A DNA stretch of 64,000 nt, taken from NCBI GenBank assembly GCA_033763395.1, contig JANRKQ010000111.1, positions 14,544 to 78,543 on the forward strand, read 5' to 3'. Under the pieces are notes generated by a model. That model was not told the origin of the DNA and ran no database searches. It saw only the letters and a list, made by a program, of their open reading frames with translations. Below, in pieces: positions 33,280 to 41,686 of the stretch (its first letter is position 1; the number at the start of each line of letters is the position of its first letter). The position numbers and the translations under genes are program-made. Source of the DNA: Xiheimicrobium sp033763395 (GTDB lineage Bacteria > Myxococcota > Myxococcia > Myxococcales > Myxococcaceae).

Positions 33280-34311
33280 ATGGCCTTGAGAATCTTGAGC
33301 GGTGTTCAGTCGTCCGGTCGGCTTCACCTCGGCAACTACTACGGGGCGATCCGCGAGTTCGTGCGCCTGCAGCACGAGGGCGAGGCGCTGTACTTCATCG
33401 CGAACTACCACGCGCTCACGAGCGTTCGGGATCCCGCGCTGGCGCGCCAGCTCACCTTCGAGACGGCCGTCGCCTTCCTTGCGCTCGGGCTCGAGCCCAC
33501 GAAGGCCACGCTGTTCCGGCAGAGCGACATTCCCGAGGTGACCGAGCTGTATTGGGTGCTCGGCTCGGTGGTTCCGATGTCGAACCTCGAGAAGGCCCAC
33601 AGCTACCGCGACAAGATCGAGAACAAGGGCATCGCGAGCCCCGAGTTCGGGCTCTTCGCGTACCCGGTGCTGATGGCGGCCGACATCCTCCTTTACGACT
33701 CCGACGTGGTGCCGGTGGGGAAGGACCAGAAGCAGCACCTCGAGTTCACCCGCGACTGGGCCACCAAGTTCAACGTCGAGTACGTCAAGGGGTACGATCC
33801 ACAGGACCCGACCGGCGAGAAGTCGAAGAAGCCAGGGGTGTTCAAGCTGCCGGTCGAGCGGACGCGTGACGAGACGGCGGTCGTGCCAGGGCGTGACGGG
33901 CAGAAGATGTCGAAGAGCTACGGCAACACGATCGACCTGTTCGCGCCGGACAAAGAGGTCGAGAAGCAGATCAAGTCGGTGAAGACCGACTCGACGCCGC
34001 CGGAGCAGCCGAAGCCCGTCGAGAACCAGCCGCTGTACCAGCTCCTCAAGGTGGTGCTGCCACCTGACGCTTTTGCTGCGGCCGATGCCGCGTGGAGGAC
34101 CGGGGGGGACCCGAAGACGAACGGGTACGGGTACTTCAAGGGCCTGCTCCTTGAGGGCTACCAGCAGGAGTTCGGCGCAGCCCGAAAGCGGTACCAGGAG
34201 CTCGTCAACGACCCCGCCGAGGTGGAGCGGATTCTCAAGGCCGGGGCCGAGCGCGCGAGAGGCTATGCGGCACCCGTCATCAAGCGGGTTCGGGAGGCGG
34301 TCGGGCTGTAA
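33280..34311 (+). CDS. trpS: Tryptophanyl-tRNA synthetase
   Basis: A 343-residue class I aminoacyl-tRNA synthetase that charges tRNA-Trp (its tRNA is at 58307). The HIGH-like HLGN is at 16-19 and KMSKS at 209-213. The length and the N-terminal LSGVQSSGRLHLGNYYG pattern match bacterial TrpRS. The start ATG is the first in frame; the frame is open about 80 bases upstream but no better start is visible. Monocistronic between crcB and a lipoprotein gene. Confidence 0.95.
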   Translation: MALRILSGVQSSGRLHLGNYYGAIREFVRLQHEGEALYFIANYHALTSVRDPALARQLTFETAVAFLALGLEPTKATLFRQSDIPEVTELYWVLGSVVPMSNLEKAHSYRDKIENKGIASPEFGLFAYPVLMAADILLYDSDVVPVGKDQKQHLEFTRDWATKFNVEYVKGYDPQDPTGEKSKKPGVFKLPVERTRDETAVVPGRDGQKMSKSYGNTIDLFAPDKEVEKQIKSVKTDSTPPEQPKPVENQPLYQLLKVVLPPDAFAAADAAWRTGGDPKTNGYGYFKGLLLEGYQQEFGAARKRYQELVNDPAEVERILKAGAERARGYAAPVIKRVREAVGL

Positions 34312-34332
34312 ACTCGTTCCACGGGGGTGGTG

Positions 34333-36801
34333 ATGCGACGGTTTGCCTTGGTCGTGTGGCTTGTGGCGTCGTCTTGTCTCGACACGGGGCTGCCTGCTCA
34401 GACGACGCTCGGGCCAGGCACTGTCCGCGCGACGGTGCTGGTTGCCTCGCCAGGGCGCGCCGAGCTCGCTCCCGCGGCGGGTGCACGGGTTCAGCTGCTC
34501 GATTCGTCGCTCGAAGCACTCGCCGACTCGGAAGGGCAGGTCGTGCTCAGCGGAATCGAAGCGACCCAGGGCACGCTGCTCTTCTCATTTGATGGCGACC
34601 GCGATGGCGCGCCTGATCGGAGCCGCGTTCTCGACCTCGCGACGATTCGAGTCGGCCGCGGGCGGGGCGACGTCACCCTCGGGAACGTCACGCTCTCGAG
34701 GAATGGGACGATCGTCGGAAAAGTGCTCCTCGGCGATCGCGCGACACTGCCAGCGGGCCACGCCGGTACCGACGTCGTGCTGCAGGGGCTGCCTTCCGCT
34801 GCGCGAACGGGTGATGACGGGAGCTTCCTGCTGCAGGGGGTGCCCGAAGGCAGCCTGGTGCTGACGGCGTCTCGCGCAGGCTACGTGAGCGACGCGACGG
34901 CGCTGACCGTTGGCGCCGCGGAAGAGAAGCGAATTCCTCCGGTGGTACTCCAGGCCACCACGGGGCTCGAGCCCGTCGGCCGGCTGACGGGCACCGTCGT
35001 GTCCTCCGAGCGCATTCCCCTCGTCGCCGTCGAGGTGACGCTGTCGGGGGCCGCAGCCCGCATGGGCCTCACCGATGTGAACGGACGGTTCACCTTCGAG
35101 GCCATCCCGTCAGGGGTGTACTCCCTCGTGCTGAGCCGTTCTGGCTACGTGGTGCGGTCCGTGACGGGCCTCACTGTTGCGACGTCGAGCGTGGAAGTCG
35201 GGCCATACGTCCTCGAGGCTCTGATGCCCGACGCCGGCGCAGGAGGCGGCGCGGCTGGAGGGATCGCCGGCGGAACGGCAGGCGGTTCTGCTGGTGGAGT
35301 TGCAGGCGGTGCGGCCGGGGGAGCTGCTGGTGGGAGTTCAGGCGGCGCGGCTGGCGGAGCCTCGGGTGGAACGGGCGGCGGTACGGGCGGTGGTTCCGCC
35401 GATACCGTCCCGCCCGTCGTGACCCTGATGGCCTCGGCCAACACCGTCCTCTCGAATGGGAACGTCACGCTGACGGCCTTCGCGACCGACAACACGGCGG
35501 TCACCGAGGTGGAGCTCTACGAGGGCTTGAGCCGCGTCGATTCGACGACGACTCCGAGCATGCCGGGGAGATTCTCGTTCGTTCGCAGCTTCACGAGCGC
35601 GAACAACGGGCCAAAACAGTTCGTGGTTCGCGCTTTCGACGCCGCGCGGAACCAGGCCACGTCCAACACCGTCACGGTCAACGTGGCCATCGTCGCGGCG
35701 ACCAGCCCGCGAGGGTTCGGCTGGTCCGACGGCTGTCGGTACGTCGTGCTCAACGATGGGCGGGTGCTGGCGACCTCGCGCGGCTTCGGAGCGCCTGGCG
35801 CGTGCGCGGGGCTGTCGAGCCCTGGCTTCCTCGGAGTGAATGGGCTGACCGGTGTGGTCCGAGCGTCGACCCACAGCCTGGGCGTGCTGGCGTCGCTCTT
35901 CGTTCGCAACGACGGGTCGCTCGCCTGCATCAGCGCTGGCACCTTGTGTGGACCCGCGACGTTGAGTCCTCCGAACGTCACCCTCGTTCCCGGCGTGTCC
36001 GACGCGGTCTGGGCCGCGAGCGGTCCCACCGCGACCTGCCTCGTTCGGTCCGACTCGACCGCCGCCTGCTGGAGCGGCGACTACCTCGGCTCCAGCGGCG
36101 GCCCGACGAATCTTCCCCGCACCGTCACCTGGGCCGACGGAGGGGTCATCACCGGCGCGACGCGCGTGCACAGCTGCAGCAACTTCACCGTCCTGCAGCT
36201 CGCCAACGGGCAGCTGGTGTCCTTCGGTCGGAATGACTCCGTGACGCCCATTGGGGTCGGATTCGTAGTGCCCTTCTTTGGCACGCCCCCATCATCGGTC
36301 GTCGACACCCTCGGTCAGCCGGTGCGCAACGTCGTCGACTTCGCCTGCGGTCGGGAGCACGCGATCATCTCGACTGCAGACGCCGGACTGCTCGGGTTTG
36401 GTCGAACGCTCACTGCGTTCGCCGGGAATGCACCCTTCGGAAACCCGGGCCTCGCCCTCGAGTCGCGGTTCGACTCGGCGGTTCCAGCGGCCGTGGGGCT
36501 CTCTCAGGTCGTCGACGTGGAGTGCGGGCAGAGCCACACGGTGGGGCTCGACACGAGCGGGCAGGTCTGGGTGTGGGGCCGCAACCAATCGGGCCAGCTC
36601 GGAAATGGCACCACCACCACCAGCGCGGTGCCCATTCAACTGACGGGGCTCCCACCGATCACGGCCGTGGCCGCGGGAGAAGCCTCGACCCTGGCGTTGG
36701 CGGCCGACGGGAGGGTGTTCGCCTGGGGCCTCTCGAGCGAGATCGGCATTCCAGACGCGGGGATGACCGTGCTGACTCCACGCACCGTCGACCTTCCCTG
36801 A
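34333..36801 (+). CDS. RCC1-repeat lipoprotein with carboxypeptidase-regulatory and Ig-like domains
   Basis: An 822-residue lipid-anchored protein (signal with ASSC, C15). Residues about 30-295 contain three carboxypeptidase-regulatory-like beta domains (for example GLTDVNGRFTFEAIPSGVYSLVLS). Residues 301-355 are a Gly/Ala-rich linker with GGxAGG repeats. A bacterial Ig-like domain follows (PPVVTLMASANTVLSNGNVTL, about 357-450). The C-terminal 370 residues hold about five RCC1-type propeller repeats (for example VECGQSHTVGLDTSGQVWVWG and AAGEASTLALAADGRVFAWG). Secreted RCC1 proteins are common in myxobacteria but of unknown function. The ATG at 34333 was chosen; an in-frame GTG starts two codons earlier. 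Confidence 0.85.
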   Translation: MRRFALVVWLVASSCLDTGLPAQTTLGPGTVRATVLVASPGRAELAPAAGARVQLLDSSLEALADSEGQVVLSGIEATQGTLLFSFDGDRDGAPDRSRVLDLATIRVGRGRGDVTLGNVTLSRNGTIVGKVLLGDRATLPAGHAGTDVVLQGLPSAARTGDDGSFLLQGVPEGSLVLTASRAGYVSDATALTVGAAEEKRIPPVVLQATTGLEPVGRLTGTVVSSERIPLVAVEVTLSGAAARMGLTDVNGRFTFEAIPSGVYSLVLSRSGYVVRSVTGLTVATSSVEVGPYVLEALMPDAGAGGGAAGGIAGGTAGGSAGGVAGGAAGGAAGGSSGGAAGGASGGTGGGTGGGSADTVPPVVTLMASANTVLSNGNVTLTAFATDNTAVTEVELYEGLSRVDSTTTPSMPGRFSFVRSFTSANNGPKQFVVRAFDAARNQATSNTVTVNVAIVAATSPRGFGWSDGCRYVVLNDGRVLATSRGFGAPGACAGLSSPGFLGVNGLTGVVRASTHSLGVLASLFVRNDGSLACISAGTLCGPATLSPPNVTLVPGVSDAVWAASGPTATCLVRSDSTAACWSGDYLGSSGGPTNLPRTVTWADGGVITGATRVHSCSNFTVLQLANGQLVSFGRNDSVTPIGVGFVVPFFGTPPSSVVDTLGQPVRNVVDFACGREHAIISTADAGLLGFGRTLTAFAGNAPFGNPGLALESRFDSAVPAAVGLSQVVDVECGQSHTVGLDTSGQVWVWGRNQSGQLGNGTTTTSAVPIQLTGLPPITAVAAGEASTLALAADGRVFAWGLSSEIGIPDAGMTVLTPRTVDLP
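35233..35400 (+). repeat. Gly/Ala-rich repeat encoding GGxAGG units
   Basis: About 56 codons of imperfect GGC-GGA-NNN-GCN repeats within the lipoprotein gene at 34333-36801, encoding a low-complexity linker between the regulatory-like domains and the Ig-like domain. The repetition is imperfect, so slippage could alter length between strains. Confidence 0.8.
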
Positions 36802-36883
36802 AAATCGTTGGTCGCCCAGTCGCCTTTCCCGGCCAGTGCGCTATACGCCTGCGAGGCCGATTTCCCGGCCTCTGGAGCGATTC

Positions 36884-37756
36884 TTGGCCGACGTGAAGGA
36901 CGTGAGTCCTGCACCTGAGGACGGGCTGGGCGACGTGATGGCGCCGCGTGACGCCTTTCGCATCGCGCTGCCCAACTTCGAAGGCCCGCTCGACCTGCTG
37001 CTGCACCTCATCCGCGAGCACAAGGTCGACATCCTCGACATTCCCATTGCGCTCATCACCGAGAAGTACCTCGGGCACCTCGAGCAGATGCGGCAGATCG
37101 ACCTGGACATCGCCGGCGAGTTCCTGGTGATGGCGTCGACGTTGCTCCACCTCAAGTCCCGCATGCTGCTCCCTCGCGAGGAGCGCGCTGGCGGGCCCGA
37201 CGCGGTCGAGGCTGGCGCCGACCCTCGAGATCCCCGGGCCGAGCTCGTGCGCCGGCTGCTCGAGTACCAGAAGTACAAACACGCCGCCGAGCAGCTCGCG
37301 CTCAACGACCTGCTCGATCGCGACGTCTTCCCGCGCCGCGTCCCCACCACCGAGATCCCCATCGACGCCGAAGAGGTCGGGTTGCAAGAGGTGAGCGTCT
37401 ACAAGCTCATCGAGGCCCTCGATCGAGTGCTCGAGAAGCTCATTCCCCAGAAGCAGCACGAGGTGGTGCGCGAGGTGATGTCGCTGTCGGCCGCCATGCG
37501 CCGCGTCGCCGAGCAGGTGCGCGCCGCGGGGAAGGGGGCCTCGGTCGGCTTCTTCTCGCTCTTCGAGGGCATGCGGCGCCGCTCCGAGGTCATCATCACG
37601 TTCCTGGCGATGCTCGAGATGTGCAAGCACCGCTTCCTGCGCGTGTTCCAGGCCGAGCCGGGCGGCGACATTCTGATCAGCGAGCAGGGTGACGCGCTGG
37701 CCTCCGAGGCCGCGCAGCACCTGGGTTCGGAGGAGATGGACCGTGAGTACCACTAA
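36884..37756 (+). CDS. scpA: Segregation and condensation protein A
   Basis: A 290-residue kleisin of the SMC-ScpAB chromosome condensation complex. The N-terminal helical part contains FEGPLDLLLHLIREHKVDI, typical of ScpA, and residues 60-100 the STLLHLKSRMLLP region. The C-terminal winged-helix domain binds SMC. The start chosen is TTG at 36884 with GGAG about 8 bases upstream; a GTG at 36836 would add 16 residues of low similarity. Its last codons overlap scpB by 14 bases. No smc gene lies in the window. Confidence 0.88.
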   Translation: MADVKDVSPAPEDGLGDVMAPRDAFRIALPNFEGPLDLLLHLIREHKVDILDIPIALITEKYLGHLEQMRQIDLDIAGEFLVMASTLLHLKSRMLLPREERAGGPDAVEAGADPRDPRAELVRRLLEYQKYKHAAEQLALNDLLDRDVFPRRVPTTEIPIDAEEVGLQEVSVYKLIEALDRVLEKLIPQKQHEVVREVMSLSAAMRRVAEQVRAAGKGASVGFFSLFEGMRRRSEVIITFLAMLEMCKHRFLRVFQAEPGGDILISEQGDALASEAAQHLGSEEMDREYH

Positions 37757-38699
37757 GTCCGGCGGGCCCTCGCCGTTCTCTGAAGAAGAGGTCGCCGCCG
37801 CCACCGCCGGCCCGTCGACCGACCCCGAGCTCGACGATCTCGAGGCCGCCACCATCGACGCGCCCGATCTCGAGACGCCCTTCGAGAAGGTCGTCGCGCG
37901 CGCCCGCAAGCTGTCGGAGCAGCAGGTCAAGAACGTCATCGAGAGCGTCCTCTTCGTCGCGCCCGAGCCCCAGTCGCTCGATCAGCTCTTCGACGCGACC
38001 GGCATCGACCGCGAGCGGCTCCAGAAGGGCCTCGAGGCGCTGCAGGGCGAGCGACGGGAGGGCCTCGCCGGCATCGTGCTGCACGAGGTCGCGGGCGGTT
38101 GGCAGTTGCGCACGGCTCCCGAGTCGGGCGACTTCGTCAAGCGGTTCCTCAAGGTGAAGCCGCAGCGCCTCACGCGCGCGGCCCTCGAGACGCTCGCCAT
38201 CTGCGCCTATCGCCAGCCCGTCACCCGCCCGGAGATCGAAGACATTCGCGGCGTCGACTCCGGCGCTGTGCTCAAGGCGCTGCTCGATCGGCGCCTCATC
38301 AAGATCGTCGGCAAGAAGGAAGAGGTGGGCCGCCCGATCCTCTACGGCACCACGCGCGAGTTCCTCGAGTTCTTCGCCTTGAAGGATCTCAACGCGCTGC
38401 CGACGCTGCGCGAGTTCCACGAGCTCACCGAGGAGCACCAGGAGATCGTCGAGAAGGAAGCGCCGCGTCCCACCGCCGCCGGCACCGTCGAGGCCCTGGC
38501 CGACCCCCAGTTCCAGCAGCGTCTCGCCGAGCAGGAGAAGGCCTCAGAGGCCGCGCTCGAGGCCCTCGAGCAGGCCATCGACACGGCGGACACCACCACG
38601 AAGGCCGTGTCGAAGGTGCTCGACCCGCCGAAGCCACCGGAACCTCCGCCGGGTGCGCCACCCGATGGCGCTCCACCCGCGCCGACGGCAGGGAGCTGA
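37743..38699 (+). CDS. scpB: Segregation and condensation protein B
   Basis: A 318-residue winged-helix protein that dimerises and binds the ScpA kleisin in the SMC complex. Typical ScpB features are KNVIESVLFVAPEPQSLDQL, the PRLT-like RLTRAALETLAICAYRQP and the GRPILYGTTREFLEFF motif. It is longer than the usual ScpB (about 200 residues) because of Pro/Glu/Ala-rich N- and C-terminal tails (about 50 and 85 residues). The GTG start lies inside scpA. rluB follows one base after its stop. Confidence 0.9.
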   Translation: MSTTKSGGPSPFSEEEVAAATAGPSTDPELDDLEAATIDAPDLETPFEKVVARARKLSEQQVKNVIESVLFVAPEPQSLDQLFDATGIDRERLQKGLEALQGERREGLAGIVLHEVAGGWQLRTAPESGDFVKRFLKVKPQRLTRAALETLAICAYRQPVTRPEIEDIRGVDSGAVLKALLDRRLIKIVGKKEEVGRPILYGTTREFLEFFALKDLNALPTLREFHELTEEHQEIVEKEAPRPTAAGTVEALADPQFQQRLAEQEKASEAALEALEQAIDTADTTTKAVSKVLDPPKPPEPPPGAPPDGAPPAPTAGS

Positions 38700-38700
38700 C

Positions 38701-39564
38701 ATGCAGGAGCGTCTGCAGAAATACCTCGCCCGCGCCGGCATCGCCTCACGCCGCGCCGCCGAGGCGCTCATCACCGCCGGCCGCGTCAAGGTGAACGGCG
38801 CCGTCGTCAAGGAGCTGGGCACCAAGGTCGACGGCGCGAAGGATCTCGTCGTCGTCGATGGCAAGCCCGCGGTGGCGCCCGACGAGAAGTCGTGGTTCCT
38901 CCTCTACAAGCCCCCCGGCGTCGTCACGACGATGAAGGATCCCCAGGGGCGCCCGACGATCCACGACTACCTCGGCACGGTGAAGATGCGCGTCTTCCCC
39001 GTCGGCCGGCTCGACTACGACGCCGAAGGAGCGCTGCTCCTCACCGACGACGGCGAGGCCGCCAACCGCCTCATGCACCCGCGCCACCAGGTCAAGCGCG
39101 TCTACCTCGCGAAGGTGAAGGGCGACCCGACCGACGCCAGCCTCGAGAAGCTGCGCGGCGGCGTGCGCCTCGAGGACGGCTTCGCGCAGCCCAACGACGT
39201 GAGCCGCTTCGATCGCGCCGACAAGAACACCTGGCTGCGCATCGTCGTCTCAGAGGGCCGCCCCCACCTCATCAAGCGGCTCTGCGCCGCCATCGGGCAC
39301 CCGGTGGTGCGCCTCTATCGCCCGAGCCACGCCGGCATCCCCGTCGATGGCCTGCGCCCGGGGCAGCTGCGCGCGCTGACGAACGACGAGGTGCGCCGCG
39401 TCAACGCCGTCGCCGAAGGGAAGGGCAGCGCCGAACCCGCGCTCAAGCTCCCGCCGCGGCGCCACGGGCACGGCGTCGGTAAGGACGAGCCCGACGACGA
39501 GCCGAAGTCCCCTCCGCCCCAGCGGAGCCCGGAGAATGCCCGCTCGAAGGCGGCCCGTCGCTGA
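38701..39564 (+). CDS. rluB: 23S rRNA pseudouridine synthase RluB
   Basis: A 287-residue RsuA/RluB-family pseudouridine synthase. An N-terminal S4 RNA-binding domain (about 1-60) precedes the catalytic domain with GRLDYDAEG (D105 catalytic). The final 45 residues are a hydrophilic Pro/Arg tail, common in RluB. RluB modifies 23S rRNA U2605; distinguishing it from RsuA or RluE/F by eye is not certain. It follows scpB by one base, a frequent arrangement (scpA-scpB-rluB). Confidence 0.88.
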   Translation: MQERLQKYLARAGIASRRAAEALITAGRVKVNGAVVKELGTKVDGAKDLVVVDGKPAVAPDEKSWFLLYKPPGVVTTMKDPQGRPTIHDYLGTVKMRVFPVGRLDYDAEGALLLTDDGEAANRLMHPRHQVKRVYLAKVKGDPTDASLEKLRGGVRLEDGFAQPNDVSRFDRADKNTWLRIVVSEGRPHLIKRLCAAIGHPVVRLYRPSHAGIPVDGLRPGQLRALTNDEVRRVNAVAEGKGSAEPALKLPPRRHGHGVGKDEPDDEPKSPPPQRSPENARSKAARR

Positions 39565-39565
39565 T

Positions 39566-41686
39566 ATGACGGAGGCCATGTTCGCGCGCGCCGCCTGTTG
39601 CTGCGTCTGCCTCGCGCTCCTGACGTGCTCGGGCGATCGCGACAAGTACCTCGCGCAGCTCCAGAGCCCGCGGCCCGACGACCGCGCCATCGCGGTGAAG
39701 AAGCTCGCCGAGAAGTACGACTCGGACGATCTGCCGCTCTTTACCCAGGCCGCGCGCGACCCCGTCGGCATGGTACGCGCCGAGGCGATGGGCGCGCTGG
39801 GCAAGAGCAACGACGGGCGGGTGGTGGACCTGCTCGGCGAGGCGCTCGGAGATCCCGACGAGGTCGTCCAGGTCGCGGCGGCGCGCGCGCTCGCGAACGT
39901 GAAGAACGACAAGGCGCGCACCTACCTCACGCTCCAGTATTCGCGGCGGGGCCGCAGCACGCGTCAGGTGATCGTCGAGGGCCTCAAGAGCGCCAACGTG
40001 CCCGGTGCCATGGCGAGCTGTGTCGTCGCCGAGGCCACCGCGCTCTGGGAGAAGAACCTCAAGGCCCTCGAAGACGGCGCCTTGCCCGAGCGGGTCGGCG
40101 CCGCCGAAGAGCTGGGCCGCGCCGGGCGCCCCGAAGCCGTCAACCGCCTCGTCCCGCTGCTCAAGGACAAAAACGTGGTGCTGGCGGCGGCTGCCGCCCG
40201 TGGGCTGGGGCTCGCGCGGGACGCCCGGGCCGTGCCGGCGCTCACCGCGCTGCTCGACGAGAACTTTCCCGAGCTGCGCGAGGCGGCGTGCGAAGCGCTG
40301 GGCAAGCTGAAGGATCCCGCCGCGCTCCCCAAGCTGAGCGCCGTCTCGCTCGAGCAGAGCCCCGCCAGCGTGCTGGCGACGCAGGCGATCATCGCGCTCC
40401 CACCTTCGGACGAGACGAACAAGGCGCTGTGTGACGTCCTCAGTGGTGGCGGCGGCGCCGAGGTGGACGCCGCGGGCCGCGAGCTGCGGCGGCGGGGCGG
40501 GTGCCCGGTCGAGCCGCTCCTCGAGAAGCTGAAAGGGGGCGCTCCGAACGCCGCGCTGCGCGCCATCGTCGCCCTGGGCCCTACGCTCAAGGAGCACTCG
40601 GCGAAGGTGACGCCGCTCCTCTCGTCGAGCGACGCGACCACCCGTCGCCTCGCCGTCGATGCGATCGCCGAGCTGTCGGATCCAGCCAGCGCCGCGGCGT
40701 TGCTCAAGGCCTTCGAGGCCGAGCTCAAGGCCATCGAGCCCCTGCGCGCCGACTGGATCCCCGCCGATCTCGCGCTCAAGTTCGCCCCGGGCTTCAACCC
40801 CGACGAGACTCCACCCGCCGATGGCCGCGACATCTTCCGCGTCAATCGCGCGCGCACGTCGGACATGTTCAAGCGCGTCGCGGCCCTCGACGCGCAGAAG
40901 CTCAAGGAGCGGGGCAAGGTGCCGCTCCAGGCCCGTGCGCCACGCGAGCTCGTCGATGACGGCGCCGACGAGCAGTACCACCTGCTCGCCTCGCTCCTGC
41001 GTGCGCTCGGCCGGCTGAAGGTCGACGGCGCCCGCGCGCGACTCGAGCCCTTCACCGAGGAGCAGAGCGCCACCCTGCGCAGCGCCGCCTTCGCCGGGCT
41101 CGGTCTGCTCGGTCCCGAGACGGTGCCGCTGGTGAAGGTCGGGCTCTTCGATGCGGAGCGCTCGGTGCAGGCCGCCGCCGCGCAGTCGCTCGCCGAGTCT
41201 CCCGAAGGGCGCGCGGCGATCATCGAGGCGCTCGAGAAGCTCGTCGGTGACCGGTCGCGGCTGGTAGAGCCCCTTCGAGGTGTCGCGCTGCCCGCCACCG
41301 CCGCGCCGGCCCTGCTGGGGCTCGTCAAGGAGGGTGGGGCCGATGGCTCGCTCGCGGCCTCGCTGCTCGCCGAGATGCAGGCCCCCGAGTCCGTGCCCGC
41401 CATCGTCGAGCTGCTCGGGCAGGACACGGTGGTGGGCCGCCGTGAGTTGATCGGCACCCTTGGTCGCACCCGCGCTCCCCAGGCCGTCGCCGCGCTCGGC
41501 CGGGAGCTCTTCAGCGACAGCCCTCCCGTGCGCGCCGCCGCCGTCGAAGCCCTCGCATCGCTGGGCGAGCCCGCGCGGCCGATGCTCGAGGCCCTCGATG
41601 CGCTCAAGGGCGACTACTCGTTGCGTGTGCGCGACGCGGCGACGAAGGCCGTGCAGGCGCTCACCCCGCCGGAGGCCCAGCGCTGA
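39566..41686 (+). CDS. HEAT-repeat lipoprotein
   Basis: A 706-residue protein of Ala/Leu-rich HEAT-like (PBS-lyase type) repeats, each about 30 residues (for example AEAMGALGKSNDGRVVDLLGEAL and EAACEALGKLKDPAALPKL). A short signal ends with LLTCSGD, a lipobox with C21. The repeats form an elongated helical scaffold in the periplasm or outer membrane. The ATG at 39566 starts it; an alternative ATG at 39578 has GGAGG almost touching it. Its stop overlaps the ATG of the next gene (TGATG), implying the HEAT lipoprotein and the TPR/cNMP protein work together. Confidence 0.85.
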   Translation: MTEAMFARAACCCVCLALLTCSGDRDKYLAQLQSPRPDDRAIAVKKLAEKYDSDDLPLFTQAARDPVGMVRAEAMGALGKSNDGRVVDLLGEALGDPDEVVQVAAARALANVKNDKARTYLTLQYSRRGRSTRQVIVEGLKSANVPGAMASCVVAEATALWEKNLKALEDGALPERVGAAEELGRAGRPEAVNRLVPLLKDKNVVLAAAAARGLGLARDARAVPALTALLDENFPELREAACEALGKLKDPAALPKLSAVSLEQSPASVLATQAIIALPPSDETNKALCDVLSGGGGAEVDAAGRELRRRGGCPVEPLLEKLKGGAPNAALRAIVALGPTLKEHSAKVTPLLSSSDATTRRLAVDAIAELSDPASAAALLKAFEAELKAIEPLRADWIPADLALKFAPGFNPDETPPADGRDIFRVNRARTSDMFKRVAALDAQKLKERGKVPLQARAPRELVDDGADEQYHLLASLLRALGRLKVDGARARLEPFTEEQSATLRSAAFAGLGLLGPETVPLVKVGLFDAERSVQAAAAQSLAESPEGRAAIIEALEKLVGDRSRLVEPLRGVALPATAAPALLGLVKEGGADGSLAASLLAEMQAPESVPAIVELLGQDTVVGRRELIGTLGRTRAPQAVAALGRELFSDSPPVRAAAVEALASLGEPARPMLEALDALKGDYSLRVRDAATKAVQALTPPEAQR

